Shown: one piece after another, positions 42,768 to 50,225 of the stretch
How the letters are laid out: every line of letters starts with the position of its first letter
How positions within the stretch are numbered: position 1 is the first letter of the stretch
Assembly (NCBI GenBank): GCA_965242795.1
Contig: OZ251505.1
Span: forward strand, 3,348,001 to 3,412,000
Direction: 5' to 3'
From: Bin18 sp965242795
GTDB taxonomy: Bacteria > Desulfobacterota > Binatia > Bin18
DNA length: 64,000 nucleotides
Made by a program: the position numbers and the translations under genes
Notes under the pieces: generated by a model
Database searches by the model: none
What the model saw: the letters and a program-made list of their open reading frames with translations, nothing else
What the model was told of the DNA's origin: nothing

Positions 42768-43634
42768 TCAGACGCCGAGAATCTCGCGCGACACCGCGGC
42801 GCGCACGTGACAAGGCGAGCCCGCCATCTCCGAAATGCGCAGGTCCGCGGCCACGCTCGCCAGCATGGCCGCCTCGGTCGCGGAGACGCCGGCCCGCGTG
42901 ACCAACAGCCGCGACAGATCTGCCAGCGCGTCGCGGGCCGCGACCTCCATCGTGTCGCCGTTCCCCAGCGTCTGCACCTCGGTTGTGGTGAGCACGACCG
43001 GGCGTTCGACCGCGAAGTCGGGCGACAGGCGGCAGCGCAAGGTCACGTCCGCGGCGATCTCCACGGCCGATGCCGCGGCCTCCCCGTCTCCCATGCGGGC
43101 GTGGACGTCCTCGATGCTCAACAGGCCGCCCGCCACGCCGACCGGCAGCAGGATGGTCGCGCCCACGCCCAGTTGGCCGTTGCTGAGTTGGCCGCCGAAC
43201 GTGCCCACCGCGTTGCTCGGTTCGGCTCCGGCCGCGGGCGCCACGCCGATGCGGCTGACGTTCGGCACGAACGGCAGGCTGATCGCGTCGCTGTAGCGAA
43301 TGCGGTTTTCGGCAATCGGCACGACCTTCTTGCAGAACTCGACCTGCTCTTTCAGCAGGCCGTAGCCGGGAATGGCGACCACGTAGCCGAACCCCAGCCT
43401 GGCTTGGATGTCCAACACGTCCACCGCCAGCGTGGCGCCGGGTTCGGTGCCCTCGACGAACACCGGGCCGGTCATCATCGACAACTGCTCGACTGGCCAC
43501 GTCTCCCCGTCGGTCCAGTCCCGGAAGCGGTCGTTGGTCTGCATGACGAAGACCTCGCCGGGCCGGACCCGCGCCGCGGGCGGATGGCTGGCGTCGAAGC
43601 TGCGCACGACGTGATCGTTGGTCACGGTCTGCAT
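42768..43634 (-). CDS. Acetamidase/formamidase family protein
   Basis: The 288-residue protein is of the FmdA/AmdA family, which hydrolyses formamide or acetamide to ammonia and acid. The start MQTVTNDHVVRSFDASHPPA at 43634 has GAGGAGG upstream. Family blocks are VRPGEVFVMQTNDRF near the N-terminus, GPVFVEGTEPGATLAVDVLD near residue 55, GTFGGQLSNGQLGVGATILL, and LLSIEDVHARMGDGEAAASA, where the His/Asp/Glu residues likely bind metal. It follows a CaiB-type gene by 19 bp. It may process formamide or a related amide released by the upstream catabolic genes, though it is 36 kb away from them. Confidence 0.88.
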   Translation of the reverse strand: MQTVTNDHVVRSFDASHPPAARVRPGEVFVMQTNDRFRDWTDGETWPVEQLSMMTGPVFVEGTEPGATLAVDVLDIQARLGFGYVVAIPGYGLLKEQVEFCKKVVPIAENRIRYSDAISLPFVPNVSRIGVAPAAGAEPSNAVGTFGGQLSNGQLGVGATILLPVGVAGGLLSIEDVHARMGDGEAAASAVEIAADVTLRCRLSPDFAVERPVVLTTTEVQTLGNGDTMEVAARDALADLSRLLVTRAGVSATEAAMLASVAADLRISEMAGSPCHVRAAVSREILGV

Positions 43635-43653
43635 GGCGTCCTCCTCTGGCCGG

Positions 43654-44868
43654 CTACCCGCCGAGCGTGACGACGCCCGCCTCGGCCAGAGCGCGGATTT
43701 CCCCGGACTCGTAGCCGAGTTGTTCGAGCACCTGCCCGGTGTGTGCGCCCAGCGCGGGCGGCGCGGCCGGCCGCCGTTTTTCGCTGGCCGACGAAAAGAT
43801 GGGGCTGTCGATGGTGGTGAGCCGGTCCGGGCCGTCCATATCGACGAAGGCGCCGGCCGCGCGCATCTGCGGGTCGTCCACAACCTCGTCCAGCGTGGGC
43901 AGCGGCGCCCACTTGATGTCCGCTCCGCGGAACAGGTCGCGCCACTCGTCCAGCGTGCGCGATTCGAATTGCCCCTGCAGGATCGCAAACAGGGCTTCGG
44001 CGTTGTCCGCGCGCGCCGCATTGGTCGCGAACAGCGGGTTGTCCGCCAACTCGGGCTGGTCCAGGACGGCGCACAGCCGCGGGAATTCGGTATCGGGGTC
44101 GAGCAGCACGACCAGAAACGCCTTGCCGTCGCTGCTGCGGTAGCCGGCCGCGAGCGGGTTGGCCGGCGTCCCATCCGCGCCGCGTTGCGGAAACTCCGCG
44201 CGGCAGAATTTGGCTTGCAGGTCGCAGGCGTTGGCCCAGGCGCCGCTGGCCATCAGCGACGTACCGACCTTGGAGCCGCGGCCGGTGCGCTCGCGCTGGT
44301 ACAGCCCCAGCATGATGGCCCCGAACAGCGACATGGCGGTCGGATGGTCGCCCATGCCGGGCCGCGGGCCGCCCGGGGTGCCGTCCAGGCCGACCACGCT
44401 CATCATCAGCCCGGACCGCGCCCAATAGGCCAGCGCGTCGAACGTCGGCGCGTCCGCGTCGGCGCCCGTGTCGCCGTAGCCCGTCAGATGGGCGTAGATC
44501 AGGCGCGCGTTCTCGGGCTCCAGGTCCTCCCAGGTCAGGCGGAACTTTTCGAGCAGCGGACGCTGGTAATTGGTCACGAACACGTCCGCGGTGCGGACCA
44601 GTTTGATCAGTACCGCGCGGCCCTGCGGGGTGCGCAGGTCGAGTCCGACGCTCTTCTTGTTGCGGCTGGTCAGCACCCAGCCCCAGTTGACGTCCGCCTT
44701 GGCGAAGCCGGGCAGGTCGGCCAGCGAGCGGTACAGGTCGCCGCCCTGCGTGCGTTCGATCTTGAACACCTCGGCCCCGAAGTCCGACATGACGGTCGCG
44801 GACGCCGGGCCGGCGATATACGTGCCGCAGTCCACGACCCGCAGTCCCGACAGCACTCCGTTCTGCAT
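43654..44868 (-). CDS. CaiB/BaiF family CoA-transferase
   Basis: The 404-residue protein is a family III CoA-transferase. It begins MQNGVLSGLRVVDCGTYIAG and contains FGAEVFKIERTQGGDLYR, NKKSVGLDLRTPQGRAVL, the TFDALAYWARSGLMM segment whose Asp is the acyl-anhydride-forming nucleophile, and RPGMGDHPTAMSLFGAIML. Here Asp, rather than the His/Asp/Glu racemase set, indicates CoA transfer between carboxylates. A physiological acyl donor cannot be named. It precedes the acetamidase/formamidase gene by 19 bp and presumably shares its transcript. Confidence 0.9.
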   Translation of the reverse strand: MQNGVLSGLRVVDCGTYIAGPASATVMSDFGAEVFKIERTQGGDLYRSLADLPGFAKADVNWGWVLTSRNKKSVGLDLRTPQGRAVLIKLVRTADVFVTNYQRPLLEKFRLTWEDLEPENARLIYAHLTGYGDTGADADAPTFDALAYWARSGLMMSVVGLDGTPGGPRPGMGDHPTAMSLFGAIMLGLYQRERTGRGSKVGTSLMASGAWANACDLQAKFCRAEFPQRGADGTPANPLAAGYRSSDGKAFLVVLLDPDTEFPRLCAVLDQPELADNPLFATNAARADNAEALFAILQGQFESRTLDEWRDLFRGADIKWAPLPTLDEVVDDPQMRAAGAFVDMDGPDRLTTIDSPIFSSASEKRRPAAPPALGAHTGQVLEQLGYESGEIRALAEAGVVTLGG

Positions 44869-44953
44869 ACGCTTCCCTCCCGTTGCCGGGGATAGTCGCC
44901 CATTCGCGGGCGTTTCGCAATTCGCCGGGTCGGGACCGTACGGCGCGCGGCCG

Positions 44954-45034
44954 TCATTCGAGGAGTGCCATCGGGCTGCGCACGTTCACCACCCCGATCG
45001 CCACGTGCGACTCGTAGCCCAGCAAACGCCTCAT
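44954..45034 (-). other. Unrecognised 26-codon frame, possible gene remnant
   Basis: A short minus-strand frame starts MRRLLGYESHVAIGVVNVRS and ends PMALLE. It has a purine-rich GGAGAGAGAAA upstream and sits in a 287-bp AT-richer gap between the CoA-transferase gene and the TMTC-like gene. The wording looks like the end of a folded protein rather than random sequence, but I cannot assign a family. Confidence 0.2.
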
Positions 45035-45155
45035 TCTTGGTTTCTCTCTCCTACAGAATGATGCGGAGAACCCTCAAACTCAAGGTAGAACGTTATAGTT
45101 TCATCAGGTCGAAGGCTACGATACCGTTGTGGACAGGGAACGCACAGGACGCGGT

Positions 45156-47351
45156 ATGGGCAGGTCCAGTAGAGGAAAGAAGTCGAGAAAAGCGGTCCTT
45201 GCTTCTCCACCACCGAAAAGATCGTCCCAATCCGTAACGCAGAAACCGTCATCTCCCGCGGACGCATTTCGGGGATGCTGGCGCTCGGGGATGCTGGCGC
45301 TCGGGGTGCTGGTCGCCGTCAGCTATACGCCGGCCGTGCTGTGGGGCGGGTTCGTCTGGGACGATCGGGTCATTACCGAGGCGCCGTCCATCCGAAACTG
45401 GGACGGTTTGTGGAGCATCTGGTTCTCGCCGAGCGACCTGGAATTTTGGGAAGGGCACTACTGGCCGCTCGTATATACGACCTTCTGGCTGGAACACAAA
45501 TTGTGGGGCTTCGCTCCGGCCGGGTATCATGCCGTCAACGTCTTGCTGCACGCCGCCAACGCCTTGCTGCTGTGGTGTCTATTGCTGCGGCTGGCCGTTC
45601 CCGGCGCGTGGGTCGTGGCCGCGGTGTTCGCCGTCCATCCTCTGCGCGTGGAGTCCGTGGCGTGGGTCCTCGAACGCAAGGACGTGCTTTCGGCCCTGTT
45701 CTATCTGGCGGCGTTCTCGACTTGGGATCGTTTCGTGGACGAGCCGTACGCGAAGGGTCGGACGCGGCGGTACGTCCTGACCTTGGCGCTGTTCGTGCTG
45801 GGGATGCTGAGCAAATCCATCGTGGTGACGCTGCCCGCGGCATTGTTGATCCGGCAGTGGTGGAAACAGGGCCGCGTCGTGACCGCGGACCTGATCCGAC
45901 TCGTACCGTTCTTCGCCGTGGGGTTGGCGATCGCAGCCACGGATACGTCGTTTTATCGATCCAAGGAGACCATCTCCTTCGATTATTCGCTGATCGAGCG
46001 CGTGCTCATCGCGGCGCATGCCTTGTGGTTCTACGTAGGGAAGCTGCTCTGGCCGACGGGTTTGGCCGTCATCTATCCGCATTGGGAGGTGCGCGTCGTG
46101 GACCCCCTGGCGTGGGGGTACGTCGCCGCTGTTATGGCTGCGGGCGTGGCGCTCTGGTTCCTACGACATCGGATCGGTCGAGGGCCGTTGGCCGGTGCGC
46201 TGTTCTTCGCGGTCACACTGGCGCCGGTGCTCGGCCTCGTGGATTTCGGCTACATGCAGTTCTCCTTCGTGGCCGACCGCTATCAATATCTCGCCGGCAT
46301 CGGGGTGATCGCGGTGATCGTCGGCTCGGCCGCGGCGTGTTTCTTGCGTTTGGTTGCCCCCTCGCGCTCCCTGGTTGAGGGCTTTCACTCCGACCGGCTG
46401 CCGGCCGCGGCGAAATGGGGGGCGGTCGGAACGGTGGTGGTCCTCCTGATCGTGCTGGGGGTGCGGACATGGCGGCAGGCGGGCATCTACCGGGACAACG
46501 TGACGTTCTACACGCATATCCTCGCGCACAACCCGACGGCGCGGAGCGCGCAATACAATCTCGGCAATGCGCTGATTATCGCGCAGCGCCCGGAGGAAGC
46601 GCTTGCGGCCTTCCGCCTCGCCACGGCACAGCAACCGGACAGCGTCGACGCGCATTCCAATACGGGCCGCGCACTCATGGACCTGGGCCGACTCGACGAG
46701 GCCGCGGACCGCCTGCGGCACGCTCTGGAAATGGATCCCCGCCACAAGGTTTCCCTCCAGAATCTCGCCCTGGTGCGGGTGAGACAGCAACGCCCCGAAG
46801 AGGCGTTGGACGTCTACCGGCGGCTGCTCGAGATCGATCCCCGTCATGTGGGGGGGCACTCCGGCATGGGGATTGCCCTGCATTATCTGGGCAGGACGGA
46901 CGAGGCGTTGCAGAGCGTCGACCGGGCGCTCGCCCTGGACCCGACCTATGAGGAGGCGCTCGTCAACCGCGAACTGATGCCGCAGGTCAGGAGCCATGCC
47001 GATGCCGGACATGCACTCATGGAACAGGGGCGGCTCGACGAGGCGGAACGGCATTTACACTACGTCCTGCAGATCGACCCGGCCTATACGACCGCCCTCC
47101 AGAACTTGGCCCTGTTACAGCTTCGGCGGCAGCGGTACGACGAGGCGCGCGCCCTCTACCGGCGTCTCGTCGAGATGAACCCCGCTCACGCCGAAGCCTA
47201 CTCCGGCCTGGGCGTCGCCCTGTACTCTCTGGGCAGAGTCGAAGAAGCGTTGGAGAGCCTCGACCGGGCATTGTCTCTCGACCCGACCTTGGAGGAGGCG
47301 CGCACCAACCGCGAAGCCATGCGGCAGAGCGCGCAGGCGGGCGAGCCTTGA
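45156..47351 (+). CDS. TMTC-like multi-pass membrane protein with C-terminal TPR repeats
   Basis: About 731 residues. A basic N-terminal tail (MGRSSRGKKSRKAVL) is followed by ten or so membrane segments and then TPR repeats from about residue 445. The first luminal loop has GFVWDDRVITEAPSIRNW and the next FWEGHYWPLVYTTFWLEHKL, the D-D and H/R patterns of GT-C glycosyltransferases such as TMTC/PMT relatives. HPLRVESVAWVLERKDVLSA is strongly typical of bacterial TPR-containing TMTC-like proteins. The TPR section contains an internal duplication of about 120 residues: SLQNLALVRVRQQRPEEALD matches ALQNLALLQLRRQRYDEARA. It probably glycosylates or organises exported proteins. AGGA lies six bases before the ATG at 45156; a 16-bp duplication near the first helix makes the true start uncertain. 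Confidence 0.8.
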   Translation: MGRSSRGKKSRKAVLASPPPKRSSQSVTQKPSSPADAFRGCWRSGMLALGVLVAVSYTPAVLWGGFVWDDRVITEAPSIRNWDGLWSIWFSPSDLEFWEGHYWPLVYTTFWLEHKLWGFAPAGYHAVNVLLHAANALLLWCLLLRLAVPGAWVVAAVFAVHPLRVESVAWVLERKDVLSALFYLAAFSTWDRFVDEPYAKGRTRRYVLTLALFVLGMLSKSIVVTLPAALLIRQWWKQGRVVTADLIRLVPFFAVGLAIAATDTSFYRSKETISFDYSLIERVLIAAHALWFYVGKLLWPTGLAVIYPHWEVRVVDPLAWGYVAAVMAAGVALWFLRHRIGRGPLAGALFFAVTLAPVLGLVDFGYMQFSFVADRYQYLAGIGVIAVIVGSAAACFLRLVAPSRSLVEGFHSDRLPAAAKWGAVGTVVVLLIVLGVRTWRQAGIYRDNVTFYTHILAHNPTARSAQYNLGNALIIAQRPEEALAAFRLATAQQPDSVDAHSNTGRALMDLGRLDEAADRLRHALEMDPRHKVSLQNLALVRVRQQRPEEALDVYRRLLEIDPRHVGGHSGMGIALHYLGRTDEALQSVDRALALDPTYEEALVNRELMPQVRSHADAGHALMEQGRLDEAERHLHYVLQIDPAYTTALQNLALLQLRRQRYDEARALYRRLVEMNPAHAEAYSGLGVALYSLGRVEEALESLDRALSLDPTLEEARTNREAMRQSAQAGEP
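45271..45302. repeat. 16-bp perfect tandem duplication
   Basis: GGGGATGCTGGCGCTC occurs twice in a row at 45271-45286 and 45287-45302, then GGGGTGCTGG. Sixteen bases is not a multiple of three, so the copies are read in different frames (GCWRS, then MLALG). The second copy contains a Met codon at 45291 directly at the first membrane helix. Confidence 0.95.
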
Positions 47352-47564
47352 CCGGGAAGTTCGCGTCCCTCGAAGATCGGGAGAGATGTCGGACCCCTTC
47401 AACAGGTTCAGGAACCATGCGGAAGGGCAGGGGTGCATCGGCCCGGGAATCGTAAGCTGGTGTTCCACCGAGCCCCGTTTCCCTTCCCCGCCTGCCGCGG
47501 GGCGCGTATAGTGCACGCCTGTTTCACGGTCGGACGAGCAGGAGCGAAAAAGGAGGAGCGCACC

Positions 47565-48704
47565 ATGAAAGTCGGCACCATCATGCAGTTGACCAGCTTC
47601 GACGGGAAGCCGGACCTGCAAACGTATCGGGAGGAACTGTCGGTTGCGGACAAGGCGGAAGATTACGGGTTCGATTCGTTGTGGAGCCTGGATCACCACT
47701 TCACCGGCTACGTCATGTCGCCCGACCCCTGCCAATTGCTGTCGTACATGGCCGGGCGCACCAAGAAAATTCAACTCGGCACCGCGGTCATCGTCCTGCC
47801 CTGGCACGACCCGGTCGAGGTCGCGGAGAAGATCGCGCTGCTCGACCTGGTGTCCGGCGGGCGGACGATCTTCGGCTTCGGCCGCGGCGCGGCCACGGTC
47901 GAGTATGCCGGCTTTCGGATTCCGATGGATGAGTCGCGCGAGCGGTTCGTCGAGTGTGCGGACATCATCCGCCGCGGGCTGACGCAGGAGAGTTTCTCCT
48001 ACGAGGGCAAGTATTACCGGATTCCCGACATCCAGATCCGCCCGCGGCCCGTCTCCCACCCGGAGACGCGGTTCTACGCCTCGTCGGTCAGCCCGGAATC
48101 GGCCGAGATCATGGCCAAGATGGGCTTCGGGGTGCTCATCATCGCGCAGCGGAGTTGGGAGGACACCGCGGCCGACTACCAGCGTTACGTCGCGACCGCG
48201 CAGGCGAGCGGCATCGCGCCGCGTCCGCCGATCGGGCTGTTCAACGTGCTGGTGTCCGACGACGCCCAGGAAGCCGAAGACTTGGCCCAACGGTACATGG
48301 CGTCGCTGTTCGACTCGATCGAGAACCACTACGGGTTTTCGACGGGCCGGCTGAAGAACGTCAAGGGATACGAATTCTACGGCAAGATGGCCAAGACGTT
48401 CTCGAAGCTGAACGCGGACGCCGAGGCCAAGAGCAAGGCGGTCGAATTCTTCCGTAGCCTGCACGCCTCGGGCACGCCCGACCAGGTGCTGGAAAAGATC
48501 CGCGCCATTCACGAGACCGTGCCGCTCGAACACATGGTGGGCACGTTCGCCTTCGGCGGCCTGCCGGCGCCGAAGCTGAACCGGAGTTTCGACCTGTTCG
48601 CGGAGAAGGTGCTGCCGGTGCTGCAGAAGGATCCGGCGTTCGCTTTGCCGAAGGAGCAGGTCGCGGTGACCGCCGGGGCGGAGCAAGCGCAGATTTCGGC
48701 GTAG
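47565..48704 (+). CDS. LLM class flavin-dependent oxidoreductase
   Basis: The 379-residue luciferase-like protein starts MKVGTIMQLTSFDGKPDLQT at 47565 with AGGAGG seven bases upstream; longer readings upstream have no similarity. Blocks include DYGFDSLWSLDHHFTGYVMS, RTKKIQLGTAVIVLPWHDPV, DLVSGGRTIFGFGRGAATVE and YEGKYYRIPDIQIRPRPVSH. These belong to bacterial LLM enzymes using FMN or F420. The C-terminal third (KAVEFFRSLHASGTPDQVLE) closes the barrel. It is monocistronic by position: a strong terminator lies 190 bp downstream. The substrate is unknown. Confidence 0.9.
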   Translation: MKVGTIMQLTSFDGKPDLQTYREELSVADKAEDYGFDSLWSLDHHFTGYVMSPDPCQLLSYMAGRTKKIQLGTAVIVLPWHDPVEVAEKIALLDLVSGGRTIFGFGRGAATVEYAGFRIPMDESRERFVECADIIRRGLTQESFSYEGKYYRIPDIQIRPRPVSHPETRFYASSVSPESAEIMAKMGFGVLIIAQRSWEDTAADYQRYVATAQASGIAPRPPIGLFNVLVSDDAQEAEDLAQRYMASLFDSIENHYGFSTGRLKNVKGYEFYGKMAKTFSKLNADAEAKSKAVEFFRSLHASGTPDQVLEKIRAIHETVPLEHMVGTFAFGGLPAPKLNRSFDLFAEKVLPVLQKDPAFALPKEQVAVTAGAEQAQISA

Positions 48705-48734
48705 CGGGGTGGGCGTAGCGTTCGGGTCGTGATT

Positions 48735-48757
48735 GGGAATTCCATACAAGATGATCC
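48735..48757 (+). repeat. Solitary arm of the MITE-like repeat
   Basis: GGGAATTCCATACAAGATGA and the next three bases are the inverse of the right arm at 42612-42635. It is followed by GTCGCCCGTTTCGACACCC, as the left arm at 42497 is followed by CTCTCCCCGTTTCGACACCC. Confidence 0.75.
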
Positions 48758-48774
48758 GTCGCCCGTTTCGACAC

Positions 48775-48846
48775 CCTTCGACAGGCTCGGGGACCGATCT
48801 CGACGGGCTGGTCCCCGAGCTTGCGGTGTCCTGAGCTTGTCGAAGG
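48775..48846. repeat. Long imperfect hairpin repeat
   Basis: The left side CCTTCGACAGGCTCGGGGAC (from 48775) pairs with the right side GTCCCCGAGCTTG and CTGAGCTTGTCGAAGG ending at 48846, leaving a short central loop. Related single arms occur near 42533 and 50118. It lies between two convergent genes and could stop transcripts or simply be a REP-type repeat. Confidence 0.65.
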
Positions 48847-48890
48847 ATCGAAGGATCAAAGGGGCGAAAGGGAGGGGGATGAAGAATGAG

Positions 48891-48924
48891 AAGGCGGGCG
48901 CACGTAGGTGCGCCCGCCTTTTTT
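48891..48924 (+). terminator. Intrinsic terminator between convergent LLM genes
   Basis: A perfect 13-base-pair stem, AAGGCGGGCGCAC with GTGCGCCCGCCTT, has a four-base GTAG loop and continues into TTTT (six T in total). It follows the plus-strand LLM gene by about 190 bp. On the opposite strand the stem follows an A-rich tract and has only a weak T run, so action for the minus-strand gene is less sure. Confidence 0.9.
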
Positions 48925-48951
48925 GATGGCAGTTCCGACGAAGCGGGCCGG

Positions 48952-49836
48952 TTACAGGCTGGCCGAAGGAACCACGATCTTCTCGGTCATGGTCTCGATG
49001 TCGCGCTTCACCTCGTCCACGCTGGCCGCGAAGCCGCCCACGATGATCTGGTGCACGCCCAGGTCGCGGAACTGCTTGACCTCGTCCATGTCGATCGGCT
49101 TGCCGATGCCGGTGGAGACCGAATAGTGCAGCGCGGCCGGGTCACGGCCCGCAGCCTGCGCGTAGCCGGCCATGCGCGCGATGTGCGCCTTGCACGACTC
49201 CGGCGTCACGTTCACGCCAAACCAGCCGTCGCCCACCTCGCCGACCCGCCGCAGCGCGGGCGCGCTCTCGCCGCCGAAGATGATCGGCGGGTGCGGGCGT
49301 TGGACGGGCTTGGGATACGACCGGACTTTCGGGAAGCTGCAGAACTCGCCGCTGAACTCGGACTCTTCCTCGGTCCACAGCATCTGCATGACTTTCAGGT
49401 ATTCGCGCGTGCGCTGGGCGCGGCGTTCCCAGGGCACGCCGAGCGCGGTGAATTCCTCGGCCAGCCAGCCGACGCCCACCCCGAAGTCGAAGCGGCCGCC
49501 CGACAGCTTGTCCAGGCTGGCGACTTCCTTGGCGGTTACGAGCGGGTTGCGTTCGGGGACCAGGCAGATGCCGGTGCCGAGCCGCAGGGTTTTGGTCTGC
49601 GCCGCGGCGTACGTCAGCGCGGCGAACGGATCGAGAAAGTCGATCTGCATCGTCGGCATGGGCATTTTGCCGTCCAGGGAATACGGGTACTTCGAGCTGT
49701 ACCGGTCGAGCAGCACCACGTGCTCCGGCGCCCACAGCGAATGAAAGCCTGCCTGCTCGACCGTCCGGGCGGTCAGGCTGACGACTTCGGGATCGGCCGT
49801 GAGTCCCACCCCGATGGCGAAATATCCGATCTGCAT
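48952..49836 (-). CDS. LLM class oxidoreductase, probable F420-dependent
   Basis: The 294-residue protein starts MQIGYFAIGVGLTADPEVVS at 49836 with AAGGAG upstream. It matches the F420-dependent LLM subgroup (TIGR03619-like): FHSLWAPEHVVLLDRYSSKY, TKTLRLGTGICLVPERNPLV, SGGRFDFGVGVGWLAEEFTA and PPIIFGGESAPALRRVGEVG. Its size is that of F420-dependent members. Presence of F420 in the organism cannot be checked here. The gene lies before the receptor array on the opposite strand, with a 389-bp gap (49837-50225) that is mostly repeat and contains no gene. Confidence 0.88.
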   Translation of the reverse strand: MQIGYFAIGVGLTADPEVVSLTARTVEQAGFHSLWAPEHVVLLDRYSSKYPYSLDGKMPMPTMQIDFLDPFAALTYAAAQTKTLRLGTGICLVPERNPLVTAKEVASLDKLSGGRFDFGVGVGWLAEEFTALGVPWERRAQRTREYLKVMQMLWTEEESEFSGEFCSFPKVRSYPKPVQRPHPPIIFGGESAPALRRVGEVGDGWFGVNVTPESCKAHIARMAGYAQAAGRDPAALHYSVSTGIGKPIDMDEVKQFRDLGVHQIIVGGFAASVDEVKRDIETMTEKIVVPSASL

Positions 49837-49979
49837 GTGCGTTCTCCTTCCTTCCTTATGCGAGATTGGCGCGTACCGTATCGGAGGCTGCTCATCGGGT
49901 GCAAGGTGCACGGGGCCATTGCTTTTGAGGTTTTGTAGCGTATCATTTTGAGACTTTCAGAATCATTCGATGCCATGTC

Positions 49980-50186
49980 GGACCCTCTCCCTAGCCCTCC
50001 CCCAGAGGGGGAGGGGATTTACTTTTTATTGGGAAGACAGAGGCAGGCTGGGGAAATTCTAGGACCGTTTGTATGTCCCGCCTTCTCCTTCTGTCTCCTC
50101 TCCCTCCCCTTCGACCCTTCGGCAAGCTCGGGGACCGGGGGGAGGACTAGAGCCTGCCCCGGACGTGATCCGGGGGAGAAGGTCCC
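49980..50186. repeat. GC-rich composite REP/BIME-like repeat
   Basis: The left end has ACCCTCTCCCTAGCCCTCC followed by CCCAGAGGGGGAGGGG, and the right end has CTAGAGCCTGCCCCGGACGT followed by GATCCGGGGGAGAAGG. The palindromes CCCTCCCCCAGAGGGGGAGG and CCGGACGTGATCCGG are the same units found around the receptor genes. Inside is a CTTCGGCAAGCTCGGGGACC module. It sits directly before the first receptor gene. Confidence 0.7.
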
Positions 50187-50225
50187 CGGGCCGTAACATG
50201 CCAATCGAATGAGAAGGAGAAGACG

